Origin: Brucella tritici
GTDB taxonomy: Bacteria > Pseudomonadota > Alphaproteobacteria > Rhizobiales > Rhizobiaceae
Length of the DNA: 64,000 nt
Assembly (NCBI RefSeq): GCF_902825325.1
Contig: NZ_CADEAR010000003.1
Span: forward strand, 1 to 64,000
Direction: 5' to 3'
This document shows, piece after piece, positions 1-8,214 of this stretch (its first letter is position 1; every line of letters starts with the position of its first letter). The translations under genes were made by a program, and so were the position numbers. A model generated the notes under the pieces. That model saw nothing but the letters and a program-made list of their open reading frames with translations, did no database searches and was not told the DNA's origin.

Positions 1-76
<76 letters not shown>

Positions 77-83
77 AATTAAC

Positions 84-113
84 AAAACCCCGTAGCCTAG
101 GCTGCGGGGTTTT
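84..113 (+). terminator. Rho-independent terminator after tRNA-fMet
   Basis: AAAACCCC at 84-91 pairs with GGGGTTTT at 106-113, and the inner arm also pairs around a small CCTAGG loop. The hairpin lies 7 nt after the tRNA and is symmetric, so it would also work on the other strand. It probably ends the rRNA/tRNA transcript. Confidence 0.85.
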
Positions 114-120
114 GGCGTTT

Positions 121-224
121 AGAGCATAATCCGACCGGAGTGAAACGAGGATCGATAAGATTATGCTTTGGAAAGAAAAGCTTAGAGCGCCGATCTGATC
201 CAATCAGATCGAAACGCGCTCTAA
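121..224. repeat. Bru-RS-like palindromic repeat pair
   Basis: There are two adjacent palindromes. The first, near 122-168, has AGCATAAT and ATTATGCT ends. The second, at 182-224, starts TTAGAGCGC and ends GCGCTCTAA, with an inner GATCTGAT/ATCAGATC stem. The first unit recurs in reverse orientation at 25213-25258, and the second at about 2566-2608 and 5587-5627. It sits between the terminator and the LysR gene. Confidence 0.8.
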
Positions 225-308
225 CCACCCAAAAACTTCCAACCACCCAGAATAGCGACAAACCAGCCCGTTTGAGCTATCAGACACTGTGCTCATCGAA
301 GGAAGACA

Positions 309-1250
309 ATGGTGAACCTCGACCGCTCGATACTGGCTGATCTCAACATATTCGTCACCATCATGCGGCGCCAGAGCATCAAACAGGCCGCTAACGAACT
401 CGGCGTCACAACATCCGCCATAAGCCATCGCTTGCGAAAACTCGAAGCCGAGCTCGGTGTGCGGCTGCTCAATCGCACTAGCCGCTCGCTCACGCCGACC
501 GATGCAGGCGCTGCATTCGCAGCTCAACTCGAAATAGGTCTAAGGGCGATAGGGGAGGCCGTCGAGAGGCTGACCAGCCAGCGCGACTTTCCGTCGGGGC
601 GCATAAGGCTCAACGCGTTACGTGATGCTGCTCGGCTGATTATTGCACCTATCCTGCCACGTTATACGCAAACCTATCCCGATATGCATCTCGATATGAC
701 TATAGATGACCAGATGGTCGATATCGTCGCCGAGGGCTTCGACGCAGGGATTCGTTATGGCGACCGGGTGCCGCAAGATATGATTGGTGTTGCGTTGACC
801 GGTCCCTTGCAATGGATCGTGGTCGGTTCTCCTGCTCTGATATCGAGGGTAGGGCGCCCCGAAACGCCGGATGATCTGCTCCATTTGCCGTGCATAGAGA
901 CGAGGCTCGGGGACAATTCCCGCTACGCGTGGGAGCTCGGAAACGGAGCTTCCTTGCGCCGGGTCGATGTGAAGAGCCCGATTTGTGCCAATGAGACCGA
1001 GCAGGCAGTCGAGGCCGCTCTTGGCGGTATCGGTTTTGCCTATTGTCTGGAGCCATTGGTCCAAAATTACCTGGATACGGGGGCGTTAAAAGCCGTGTTG
1101 CCTGATTGGGCTTCGGAAGGTCCGCCTCTGACCATGTATTATCCAAGCAGACGACAGGTGCCATCCGGTTTGCGGCGGTTGATCGATATTATCCGGGAGG
1201 ATCAGGGTCTTACGAAATTGGTCGTCGCAGAGGAGGTCGCATCGCCCTGA
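309..1250 (+). CDS. LysR-family transcriptional regulator
   Basis: This 313-residue protein has the normal LysR length. An N-terminal winged helix-turn-helix (about residues 8-65) contains QAANELGVTTSAISHRLRKL and the characteristic LLNRTSRSLTPTDAG wing. A periplasmic-binding-like effector domain follows (about 93-295). The ATG is preceded by GAAGGAAG at a suitable distance. The next gene on the same strand is an aldo/keto reductase 161 nt downstream, a possible target, but LysR genes are more often divergent from their targets, so this link is weak. The ligand is unknown. Confidence 0.9.
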   Translation: MVNLDRSILADLNIFVTIMRRQSIKQAANELGVTTSAISHRLRKLEAELGVRLLNRTSRSLTPTDAGAAFAAQLEIGLRAIGEAVERLTSQRDFPSGRIRLNALRDAARLIIAPILPRYTQTYPDMHLDMTIDDQMVDIVAEGFDAGIRYGDRVPQDMIGVALTGPLQWIVVGSPALISRVGRPETPDDLLHLPCIETRLGDNSRYAWELGNGASLRRVDVKSPICANETEQAVEAALGGIGFAYCLEPLVQNYLDTGALKAVLPDWASEGPPLTMYYPSRRQVPSGLRRLIDIIREDQGLTKLVVAEEVASP

Positions 1251-1411
1251 CGGTTTTGTTGAGTATCTGTCATTCTTTCGTTGAGTTGCGGTCAATAGAT
1301 TAGCGTTGCACCAGCTTCCCATCGGGATCAAATATGCGCCACACCTGTTATGCATGGGATTGGCGCTGCCTTCCATGCGTGGTCAAACCATTTCACTCAT
1401 GGAGATGTGTC

Positions 1412-2443
1412 ATGCATTATTCTGCAGCGGCTGATCGTTACCAGTCAGATATGATCTATCGCCGTACCGGCCGGAGCGGCATCGATTTGCCAGCCATATC
1501 GCTTGGCCTTTGGCACAATTTCGGTGGCCGGGATGTCTATGAAAACGGTCGCGCGATTCTCCGTCGCGCCTTCGACCTGGGCGTAACCCACTTCGATCTG
1601 GCGAATAATTATGGGCCGCCTGCCGGGTCTGCCGAAGAAAATTTCGGTCGCATCATGGCCAGTGATTTTCGGCCCTATCGCGATGAGATGATTATTTCGT
1701 CGAAAGCCGGTTGGGATATGTGGCCGGGGCCTTATGGCGGAATTGGCGGCAGCCGTAAATATCTGATCGCCAGTCTCGATCAGTCGCTGAAGCGGATGGG
1801 GCTCGATTATGTCGACATCTTCTATTCGCACCGTGTCGATGCCACGACGCCTCTGGAAGAGACGATGGGAGCGCTTGCGCATCTGCATCGCCAGGGCAAG
1901 GCGCTTTATGTCGGTATTTCGAGCTATTCTCCGGAACTGACGCTGAAGGCGGCGGCGATCCTGAAGGAAGAGCGCGTGCCGCTTTTCATTCACCAGCCGA
2001 ATTACAATATGTTCAATCGCTGGATTGAGAACGGGCTTCTCGATACGCTGGATGAACTGGGCACCGGCTGCATCGTCTTCTCGCCACTGGCTCAGGGTTT
2101 GCTGACATCACGTTATCTGAAGGGCATTCCGGAGGGAGCGCGGGCGAATCAGGGTGGCTCCCTGAAAGCCAGCGCTGAGAACGAAGAGCTATTGGGTCGC
2201 ATCCGCGCATTGAGCGCCATTGCGGAGCGTCGCGGACAGACTTTGGCCCAGATGGCGATTGCCTGGACGCTGCGTGATCCGCGCGTCACCTCTTCGCTCA
2301 TCGGGGCAAGTTCGGTCGCACAGCTTGAAAACTCTTTGGGAGCTCTGAAGGGACTGGAATTCAGCGCTGAGGAACTGGCTGAAATTGACCAATATGCGCA
2401 TGATGGCGGAACCGACTGGTGGAAGAGCTCGACTTCGCTTTGA
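1412..2443 (+). CDS. aldo/keto reductase, YghZ (L-glyceraldehyde-3-phosphate reductase) type
   Basis: This 343-residue NADPH-dependent reductase closely resembles E. coli YghZ/GpR, which reduces L-glyceraldehyde 3-phosphate and helps detoxify methylglyoxal. The AKR tetrad is present: Asp62 (THFDLANNYG), Tyr67, Lys98 (ISSKAG) and His140 (FYSHR). The YghZ-typical stretches LGLWHNFGG and MWPGPYGG are also seen. I chose ATG 1412 because GGAG lies 8 nt upstream and the protein then starts like the family; the reading frame stays open back to 1334. A terminator follows at 2471-2502. A methylglyoxal synthase gene is present elsewhere in the window at 48.2 kb. Confidence 0.9.
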   Translation: MHYSAAADRYQSDMIYRRTGRSGIDLPAISLGLWHNFGGRDVYENGRAILRRAFDLGVTHFDLANNYGPPAGSAEENFGRIMASDFRPYRDEMIISSKAGWDMWPGPYGGIGGSRKYLIASLDQSLKRMGLDYVDIFYSHRVDATTPLEETMGALAHLHRQGKALYVGISSYSPELTLKAAAILKEERVPLFIHQPNYNMFNRWIENGLLDTLDELGTGCIVFSPLAQGLLTSRYLKGIPEGARANQGGSLKASAENEELLGRIRALSAIAERRGQTLAQMAIAWTLRDPRVTSSLIGASSVAQLENSLGALKGLEFSAEELAEIDQYAHDGGTDWWKSSTSL

Positions 2444-2470
2444 ACTATTCAATCTGACTAACAAATTGAT

Positions 2471-2502
2471 AAAGGGTCGTACGCTTTGCGTGCGGCCCTT
2501 TT
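2471..2502 (+). terminator. terminator after aldo/keto reductase gene
   Basis: A 14-bp stem (2471-2484 with 2488-2501, two G:T pairs) closes a TTT loop and ends in a short T-run. It lies 28 nt after the reductase stop codon and just before a palindromic repeat. Confidence 0.75.
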
Positions 2503-2503
2503 G

Positions 2504-2608
2504 CTAGAGCGCATCCCGAAAAGTGTGAAATGGTTTTCGGATATGATGCGCTTTAAAACAAATATTCAGAGCGCCGACCTGATTCAATCAGATCGAAATG
2601 CGCTCTAG
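2504..2608. repeat. Bru-RS-like element, full 105-bp copy
   Basis: The element begins CTAGAGCGCATCCCGAAAAG and ends GAAATGCGCTCTAG, so both ends are the same inverted sequence. The left half is itself a hairpin (GCGCATCC..GGATATGATGCGC) and the right half is the GATCTGAT/ATCAGATC unit. A near-identical copy lies at 5524-5627. From memory, the size and ends match the Bru-RS palindromic elements of Brucella. It carries no coding capacity. Confidence 0.85.
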
Positions 2609-2729
2609 GAATAAGATGCGGCGAAAGCAATTCACGCGGGGAGATGAAATTGCTATAGGCGAGTGGGGTTCACGGCTGGCGCGTTATCGACTGCCAGGTC
2701 TGGCCTTCGGGGGAAGTATATTCGAGAAG

Positions 2730-3776
2730 ATGTCGCTGCGGTCGATAAAGGGCAGTTTGAAATATCCGCTGATCCGTGCAGGGCTGGAGGCTATCGCCTT
2801 TTCCGGCGCGTCGGCGCTTTTCCCTTCTGCCGGTGGGCGCGGCGTCGTCTTCACGATGCATCACGTCAAACCGGAAGATGCGACCGATCAGTCGGACCCG
2901 AACGCCATTCTTTCAATTACGCCGCACACGCTTGAAATGGCGATAGAAGCGGCATTGGAAGCGGGCCTTTTGCCCGTGCAATTGCATGACTTGCCGAGGT
3001 TACTTTCCGAGCAAGCCGATACCCGGAAATATGTCGCTTTCACGCTTGATGACGGTTATCGGAACAATGCTGAATTCGCGGCGCCGGTGTTTGCCCGATA
3101 CAGCATTCCCTACACGATTTTCATCACAACCGGCTTCGTGGAACGCAAGCGGTCCATGTGGTGGCGGACTATTGCGGCTCTGGTGACGGAGGCCAACAGT
3201 TTCCAGTTCGACTTTGGCGGCGGTATTTTGGAGGTCCGCTCTGAAAGCCCGAACCAGAAATCAGCGGCCTTTGCCCGGCTCGTTCAGTTCATGCAGTGTT
3301 TCGATGAAGACGAGGCAGTCGCCCGCATAGATGCAGCAGCACAGACGGTCGGGATCGACGCAATTTCCCTTGTTGATGAATCGGTGATGAACCCATCGGA
3401 GTTGCGCAGCCTTGCGCTTGATCCGCTTGTGCATCTTGGAGCGCACACCGTCACCCACGTTAATCTGCGCCGTGTCGACGACAAGCGGCTGGTAAAGGAA
3501 ATCGCTGATTCGACCGAATCGGTGCAACGCTATGCCGGTTACAGGCCGCGATCCTTTGCCTATCCATATGGATGGAAGGCGGCAGTTGGCGAACGTGAGA
3601 TCGGGGCGGTATCCGCAGCCGGTTTCGATGTGGGTGTGACTACCCAGCCCGGTGTGCTGCAGCAAACGGGCGCGATGCCAGCCGCAGCGATTCCGCGTAT
3701 CTCACTCAACGGCTATTTTCAGAAGAAGCGCTATATAAAAGCGCTTGTTTCGGGCCTGCCGTTCAAGCTGCTCTAG
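2730..3776 (+). CDS. polysaccharide deacetylase family protein (NodB homology domain)
   Basis: This carbohydrate esterase 4-type protein has 348 residues from ATG 2730. The metal and catalytic motif FTLDDGY has Asp107 and Asp108, the two metal-binding histidines are His239 and His243 (HTVTH), and RSFAYPYG follows near residue 275. Such enzymes remove N- or O-acetyl groups from cell-wall or capsular glycans; the substrate is not predictable here. No clear signal peptide is seen. The frame is open back to 2598, but that part is the palindromic repeat, so I prefer 2730 (GGGGGAAG upstream). Confidence 0.85.
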   Translation: MSLRSIKGSLKYPLIRAGLEAIAFSGASALFPSAGGRGVVFTMHHVKPEDATDQSDPNAILSITPHTLEMAIEAALEAGLLPVQLHDLPRLLSEQADTRKYVAFTLDDGYRNNAEFAAPVFARYSIPYTIFITTGFVERKRSMWWRTIAALVTEANSFQFDFGGGILEVRSESPNQKSAAFARLVQFMQCFDEDEAVARIDAAAQTVGIDAISLVDESVMNPSELRSLALDPLVHLGAHTVTHVNLRRVDDKRLVKEIADSTESVQRYAGYRPRSFAYPYGWKAAVGEREIGAVSAAGFDVGVTTQPGVLQQTGAMPAAAIPRISLNGYFQKKRYIKALVSGLPFKLL

Positions 3777-3861
3777 CCATGATCCACATCTAGAAACAGT
3801 GCCCTGAAACACGAAAGGCCGCCTGTCGGCAGCCTTCGTAAAATCTGATTTGAAGAAAAAC

Positions 3862-3936
3862 TGGAGCGGGCGAAGGGATTCGAACCCTCGACCCCAACCT
3901 TGGCAAGGTTGTGCTCTACCCCTGAGCTACACCCGC
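3862..3936 (-). tRNA. tRNA-Gly (GCC)
   Basis: Read on the minus strand, this is a cloverleaf starting GCGGGTGTAGCTCAGGGG, with anticodon loop TTGCCAA, T-arm GGTTCGAATCC, and encoded CCA. The anticodon GCC reads GGC and GGU glycine codons. Confidence 0.97.
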
Positions 3937-4072
3937 TCGCGCCAGTCATTCCGGAAACCGTTCGTTTCCGTCAGGCAGGCGCTATATGGACCAACGCTTC
4001 GGAGATTGCAACAGGGAAATTTGCTTCTTTGTGCAAGATATTTTCCGGCTCTCTCCAAAGCTGTGGATGAAG

Positions 4073-5452
4073 TCAGCGGCCAAGGCGCGTGACGCTGATC
4101 AGCGAGGCAAACAGCGCGAAGCCGGATGCAAAGAAAAGAATATAGGGCGTTCCTTCCACGCCCCATTGCGACAGCAGAAAGGCGACGAAAGCCGCACCCA
4201 GCGATTGGCCGAGAAGGCGGGCCGTGCCCAGCATGCCGCTTGCGGCCCCGCTGCGTGAGCGCGGTGTCGAGGTAATCATCATGCGATTGTTCGGTGCCTG
4301 AAAGAGGCCGAAACCAATTCCGCAAATTGCCATGCGCCAGCATATATCCGAGATTGACGGATGTTCCGGCAGCATGCCGACCAGAGCAAGGCCGATAGCG
4401 AATGTGATGAGGCCAAGCAGGCCCAGAATCGCCGGCGAGTGCTTGTCGGACAGCTTGCCCGAAAGCGGTGCGACGATGGCAAGCGCAATGGGCCAGGGCA
4501 TCATCAGGAAACCGACTTCGATCGGCCTAAAGCCGAAGACGATCTGAAAGAGGAACGGCAGCGAAATGAACGCCATCATCTGCGCCAGAAACGACATGAT
4601 CGAAGTGCAGATGGAAAGCGTGAAAACGGGAATGCGCAAGAGGTCGAGCGGCAGCAGCGGATCGGCCATGCGCAGCGATCGCCGTGTGAGGAGAACAGCT
4701 GCGGCTACACAGCCTACTGCCTGCAAAAGTACGACCGAAGAACCGATTTCGTTGCCTGCACTGTCGATGGTTGTGATCAGAAGGCCAAAGGTGAGTGCTG
4801 ACAGAATGGCGCTGATCACATCGAACTTGCGCGCAGAGCGGTCATTCTCGGGCAGGCTTTTGAGGCCCATCACGACGGCAGCAACGCCGAGTGGGATATT
4901 GATGACGAAGAGCCAGGGCCAACTGAGGGACGACAGCATGACGCCCGCAAGCGTCGGCCCGATGGTCGACGAAACGGCGACGAAGAGTGCATTGAGGCCG
5001 ATGGCCGTGCCGAATTTTGCTTGCGGCACCGTATAGCGCAGAAGGGCGGTGTTGACGCTCATCAGGCCCGCTGCACCCAGCCCCTGTATGATGCGGGCGA
5101 AAGTGAGCGCTTCCAGTGAGCGCGAGAAAACGCAGGCGACGGAAGCGACGGTGAATAATGCCACGCCGCCGAGATAGACGCGCCGGTAGCCATAGATTTC
5201 GCCAAGTGCCGCTAATGGAAGCAGGGTGACCACAATTGCAAGCTGATAGCCGTTGACGATCCAGATCGAGGCTGCAGGACCAGCCGAAAAATCGGCGGCA
5301 ATGGTCGGGAGGGCGACATTTGCGATGGTGCCATCGATCACGGCCAGTGTAAGGCCGACCATCAGGGTTGCCCATGCCCAATAAATTCTCGGCTTGGGCA
5401 AACCGTCCGGAGCGACGGACGTGCCTTGATGAATCGCGGTTTCGTGCTTCAT
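4073..5452 (-). CDS. MFS multidrug exporter, DHA2 (EmrB/QacA) family
   Basis: This 459-residue inner-membrane drug:H+ antiporter has about 14 hydrophobic segments. It shows the family features AVIDGTIANVALPTIAADF in helix 1, an antiporter-type arginine stretch after helix 2 (GYRRVYLGG) and RIIQGLGAAGLMSVNTALL in helix 4. I chose ATG 5452; the frame is open to 5509 but the extra residues do not match the family. No membrane-fusion partner (EmrA) gene is adjacent. The substrate is unknown. Confidence 0.88.
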   Translation of the reverse strand: MKHETAIHQGTSVAPDGLPKPRIYWAWATLMVGLTLAVIDGTIANVALPTIAADFSAGPAASIWIVNGYQLAIVVTLLPLAALGEIYGYRRVYLGGVALFTVASVACVFSRSLEALTFARIIQGLGAAGLMSVNTALLRYTVPQAKFGTAIGLNALFVAVSSTIGPTLAGVMLSSLSWPWLFVINIPLGVAAVVMGLKSLPENDRSARKFDVISAILSALTFGLLITTIDSAGNEIGSSVVLLQAVGCVAAAVLLTRRSLRMADPLLPLDLLRIPVFTLSICTSIMSFLAQMMAFISLPFLFQIVFGFRPIEVGFLMMPWPIALAIVAPLSGKLSDKHSPAILGLLGLITFAIGLALVGMLPEHPSISDICWRMAICGIGFGLFQAPNNRMMITSTPRSRSGAASGMLGTARLLGQSLGAAFVAFLLSQWGVEGTPYILFFASGFALFASLISVTRLGR

Positions 5453-5523
5453 TTTATACCGTACTCGGAACCCGTGCGGTCCTGACGATTCCATGATAGC
5501 TGGAACCACTCCAGGTGCCGCAA

Positions 5524-5627
5524 ATGGAGCGCATCCCGAAAAGTATGAAACGGTTCTCGGATACGATGCGCGTCAAAAAAACAGTTGGAGCGCCGATCTG
5601 ATTCAGCCAGATCGAAACGCGCTCTAA
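5524..5627. repeat. Bru-RS-like element, second full copy
   Basis: This has the same organisation as the copy at 2504-2608: TGGAGCGCATCCCGAAAAG at the left, a hairpin half, then the GATCTGATT..AGCCAGATC unit and GCGCTCTAA at the right. It lies upstream of one MFS gene and downstream of the next, both on the minus strand. Confidence 0.85.
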
Positions 5628-5734
5628 ACGACAATATTGCTGCAACCTTAACCGTATTGGGAAGGTCAGCAAGCTATCTAGCCGAAAATTGCCGGACGAA
5701 AACTGTTTTCAGGCCAAAAACTGGTCGGGTAACG

Positions 5735-6964
5735 CTATTGTGTGCCACTTTCCGCCTGAACCGGTAGTTTCATGACATGCGCATATTTGCGCGGATTGAA
5801 GCTCATATAGAGCGGACAGATGCTTGCGACCAGAATGAGATGCATGATCCAGCCCGACGCGAACGAACCGGTCAAGCTATGTAGAAAAGCGGTCGCGACC
5901 GGGCCGAGAGCTGCGATCAGAAAGCCACCGCCCTGCATCATGGCCGCGAGAGCGCCGGCTTCTTCCGGTCTGGGCAGGTGGTCGAGCGATGTAATCATCG
6001 CAAGGGCGAAGCTGCCGCCGAGACCCGCGCCGCAGATCGCGGACCAGAAGAAGGGCGAAAGCTGCGGCACAAAGGCAAGGCCTGCGAAGCCAATAGCCTG
6101 CATGGCCAATGTCAGCAGCAGCCATGGGCGGCGGTCGGTGCTGTGGCGGGCAACGAGCGGCAGTCCGAAGGCTGCAAGAGCTTGGGCAACTGCCATCGCC
6201 GCGACGAGATTACCGGTGGCGGAGGCCGGAAGACCCAACGACTGGTAATAGGGAGCAAGCCAGGCGACCATAGACGAATAGCCCGCATTGACGAGACCGA
6301 AAGCAGCCATCAGCACCCAGGTACGAGGTCGTCGCAGCAGGTGCCCGGTTATTCCGGATTTTTTGCCCGGCGATGACGTTTCACGGAGGATGGGTATAGC
6401 CGTCAGCAAGGCGAGAACAGCGGGGATTGCAAGGACGGCAAGGGCGAAGCGCCAGTTATGCTGGCTGCCCGCAAGCCATGGCGTCAGCCGCGCGCCGAGA
6501 GCGCCGCCGCCCATGATCATGGCAGAATAGAGCCCGGTCACAGTGGCGATGCTTGACGGGAAATTGGCCTTGATAAGGCCCGGCATCAAGGCCTGAATCA
6601 TTGCAACACCTGCGCCGCACAGTACGGCGGTCAGAACCAGCGAAACGCCGTCCGGCACAAAGCCGCGCAGGAGGGAGCCTGCTGCAAGAATGGCAAGTGC
6701 TGCGAACATGCTGCGCCGGGTGCCGAACCGCGACTGGATGCGCGGAGCCGCGAAAGCGCCAAGCCCCATCAGCATCATTGGCAGGAAGGTGAGCAGGGAA
6801 AGCGCACCAAAGCCCATTCCGGTATCGGCTGCGATATTCGAAAGTACCGGTCCCGGCGCGGTCAGGAACGGACGCAGGTTGAGGCCGATCAGGACGACGA
6901 GCGCGATGAGGGCAACGTTTGCAGCTTGCTTGCTACCGGTTGCCGGATGGGTGGTGGTCTGCAT
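5735..6964 (-). CDS. MFS transporter, cyanate permease/NimT (CynX-YeaN) type
   Basis: This 409-residue protein has 12 predicted membrane helices. The first helix region, LIGLNLRPFLTAPGPVLSNI, is characteristic of the CynX/YeaN group, whose characterised members transport cyanate or export 2-nitroimidazole. The gene ends 282 nt from the upstream MFS gene and begins 3 nt downstream of a deaminase gene on the same strand. The ankyrin gene (8130), deaminase (7438) and transporter (6964) therefore form a tight three-gene unit. The substrate is unknown; a purine- or nitrogen-related one would fit the deaminase neighbour (inference). Confidence 0.85.
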   Translation of the reverse strand: MQTTTHPATGSKQAANVALIALVVLIGLNLRPFLTAPGPVLSNIAADTGMGFGALSLLTFLPMMLMGLGAFAAPRIQSRFGTRRSMFAALAILAAGSLLRGFVPDGVSLVLTAVLCGAGVAMIQALMPGLIKANFPSSIATVTGLYSAMIMGGGALGARLTPWLAGSQHNWRFALAVLAIPAVLALLTAIPILRETSSPGKKSGITGHLLRRPRTWVLMAAFGLVNAGYSSMVAWLAPYYQSLGLPASATGNLVAAMAVAQALAAFGLPLVARHSTDRRPWLLLTLAMQAIGFAGLAFVPQLSPFFWSAICGAGLGGSFALAMITSLDHLPRPEEAGALAAMMQGGGFLIAALGPVATAFLHSLTGSFASGWIMHLILVASICPLYMSFNPRKYAHVMKLPVQAESGTQ

Positions 6965-6967
6965 ATT

Positions 6968-7438
6968 TCAGGCGCCTGCCTTGTTCTTGATGCTCCAGAC
7001 CTCGTAGAGTTCAGGATCTTTTTCCGGCGGGGAATGCTCGAAGCTGATTCCGGTCTGCGCGTTGAGAGGCTTGGCGAGTTCAGCTGCGATTTTCGCGGTC
7101 GAAAGGCCGAATGGTTCGGCCTGTTCATTGGAATAGGCGAAGCGGATTTTTTCAACACCTGCCATGCGCATTGCGGCAAAACACATGGGGCAGGGTTGGC
7201 CGCTGGCATAGACTTCACAGCCATCGAGACGCGGCGATTGCAGCGTCTTGCCCGCTGCGCGCAGCGCCAGCAATTCGGCATGGGCAGTGGGATCGCAATC
7301 GGCCTGCATGCGATTGACGCCTGTAGCGATGACCTTGCCACCCTTGACGACCACGGCACCGAACGGGCGTCCGCCTTGCTCGACATTGTCGAAGGCGAGC
7401 TTGATAGCCTGATCGAGAAATGTGCTGTCGCGGCTCAT
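6968..7438 (-). CDS. nucleoside/guanine deaminase-like zinc enzyme
   Basis: This 156-residue protein belongs to the cytidine-deaminase superfamily, closest in pattern to guanine deaminase (GuaD) and TadA-like enzymes. The zinc ligands and proton donor are His53 and Glu55 in HAE, and Cys83 and Cys86 in PCPMC. Guanine deaminases of this type convert guanine to xanthine in the cytosol. The start overlaps the stop of the ankyrin gene by 4 nt, and the MFS gene follows after 3 nt, so all three are probably translated from one mRNA. Confidence 0.85.
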   Translation of the reverse strand: MSRDSTFLDQAIKLAFDNVEQGGRPFGAVVVKGGKVIATGVNRMQADCDPTAHAELLALRAAGKTLQSPRLDGCEVYASGQPCPMCFAAMRMAGVEKIRFAYSNEQAEPFGLSTAKIAAELAKPLNAQTGISFEHSPPEKDPELYEVWSIKNKAGA

Positions 7439-8130
7439 TTCGCACCCGCCTTTTCCAGCAGGGCCACCATCGGCGCATAGCCACGGCTGCGGGCATGCTG
7501 AAGCGGCGTGACGCCGTCATTATCTGCCAGATTGACGTCGGCCCCGGCATCGATGAGAAGCTTTACGATATCGACATGGCGCTGGCCGCCATCACCGAGC
7601 ATGATGGCTTCGAGAAGCGCCGTCCAGCCAAGATTGTTGACGTGATCGACTTTGACGCCAGCCTCGATCAGCGTGCGCACTGTTTCGACATGTCCGCGTT
7701 CGGAGGCGGGAATGAGTGCCGTTCCGCCATAGCGATTGGTGCTCTTCAGGTCAGCACCGTGCGCAAGCGTCATCTTGAGGATTTCGAGGTGTCCGCGTGC
7801 GCCCGCATAAAGATAGGGGCTGTCCTTGTTGGCATCCTTGGCATTGACGTCGGCGCCTGCATCAATGAGTGCACGGGCGACATCGACGTGGTTGGCATGG
7901 GTTGCGGCAAGAAGTGCCGTCTCGCCATTCTTGCCCCGCGCTTCGAGGTCTGTTCCTGCCTTGATGGCTGCGGTGACCGCAGCCAGATCGCCAGCCGCTG
8001 CGGCCTGAAGAAGAGACGTTTCGGCCTGGGCATGGGCTGCGGCGTTGTGGCCCTGCAATGTCGGTTCGGTCATAACTATCGTTCCTGCAATCAATGCCAA
8101 GGCACTCAAGCTGAATATTGTTTGACGCAT
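7435..8130 (-). CDS. exported ankyrin-repeat protein
   Basis: This 231-residue protein starts at ATG 8130, with AGGAGA 8 nt upstream. A signal peptide (hydrophobic 6-20, likely cleavage after AHA near residue 34) is followed by about five or six ankyrin repeats (residues 38-228) with repeated DAGADVNAKDANKDSPYLYA-type units. It is probably periplasmic and mediates protein binding. A similar periplasmic ankyrin protein (AnkB) sits next to catalase in pseudomonads, but the partner here is unknown. The gene leads the operon with the deaminase and MFS genes. Confidence 0.88.
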   Translation of the reverse strand: MRQTIFSLSALALIAGTIVMTEPTLQGHNAAAHAQAETSLLQAAAAGDLAAVTAAIKAGTDLEARGKNGETALLAATHANHVDVARALIDAGADVNAKDANKDSPYLYAGARGHLEILKMTLAHGADLKSTNRYGGTALIPASERGHVETVRTLIEAGVKVDHVNNLGWTALLEAIMLGDGGQRHVDIVKLLIDAGADVNLADNDGVTPLQHARSRGYAPMVALLEKAGAK

Positions 8131-8141
8131 CGGCTGGTTCT

Positions 8142-8168
8142 CCTGCTTGTTGTGTTCATACAAGCAGG
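8142..8168. promoter_or_regulatory. inverted repeat between divergent ankyrin operon and LysR gene
   Basis: CCTGCTTGT at 8142-8150 is perfectly inverted as ACAAGCAGG at 8160-8168, with a 9-nt spacer. It lies in the 84-nt divergent region and overlaps the ribosome-binding region of the ankyrin gene. It is a good candidate operator for the LysR protein encoded at 8215. Confidence 0.5.
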
Positions 8169-8214
8169 GTGGCATATTCGGAAATTAAATGTTGAACTGA
8201 CAACCAGTGGATTT

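Noticed and set aside
2598..2729. Longer N-terminus for the polysaccharide deacetylase
   Set aside because: The first codons lie in the palindromic repeat and the sequence is not family-like. ATG 2730 is preferred.
7420..8214. 265-codon upstream extension of the LysR gene at 8215
   Set aside because: It is antisense to the deaminase and ankyrin genes, has no LysR-like sequence, and the LysR fold starts exactly at ATG 8215.
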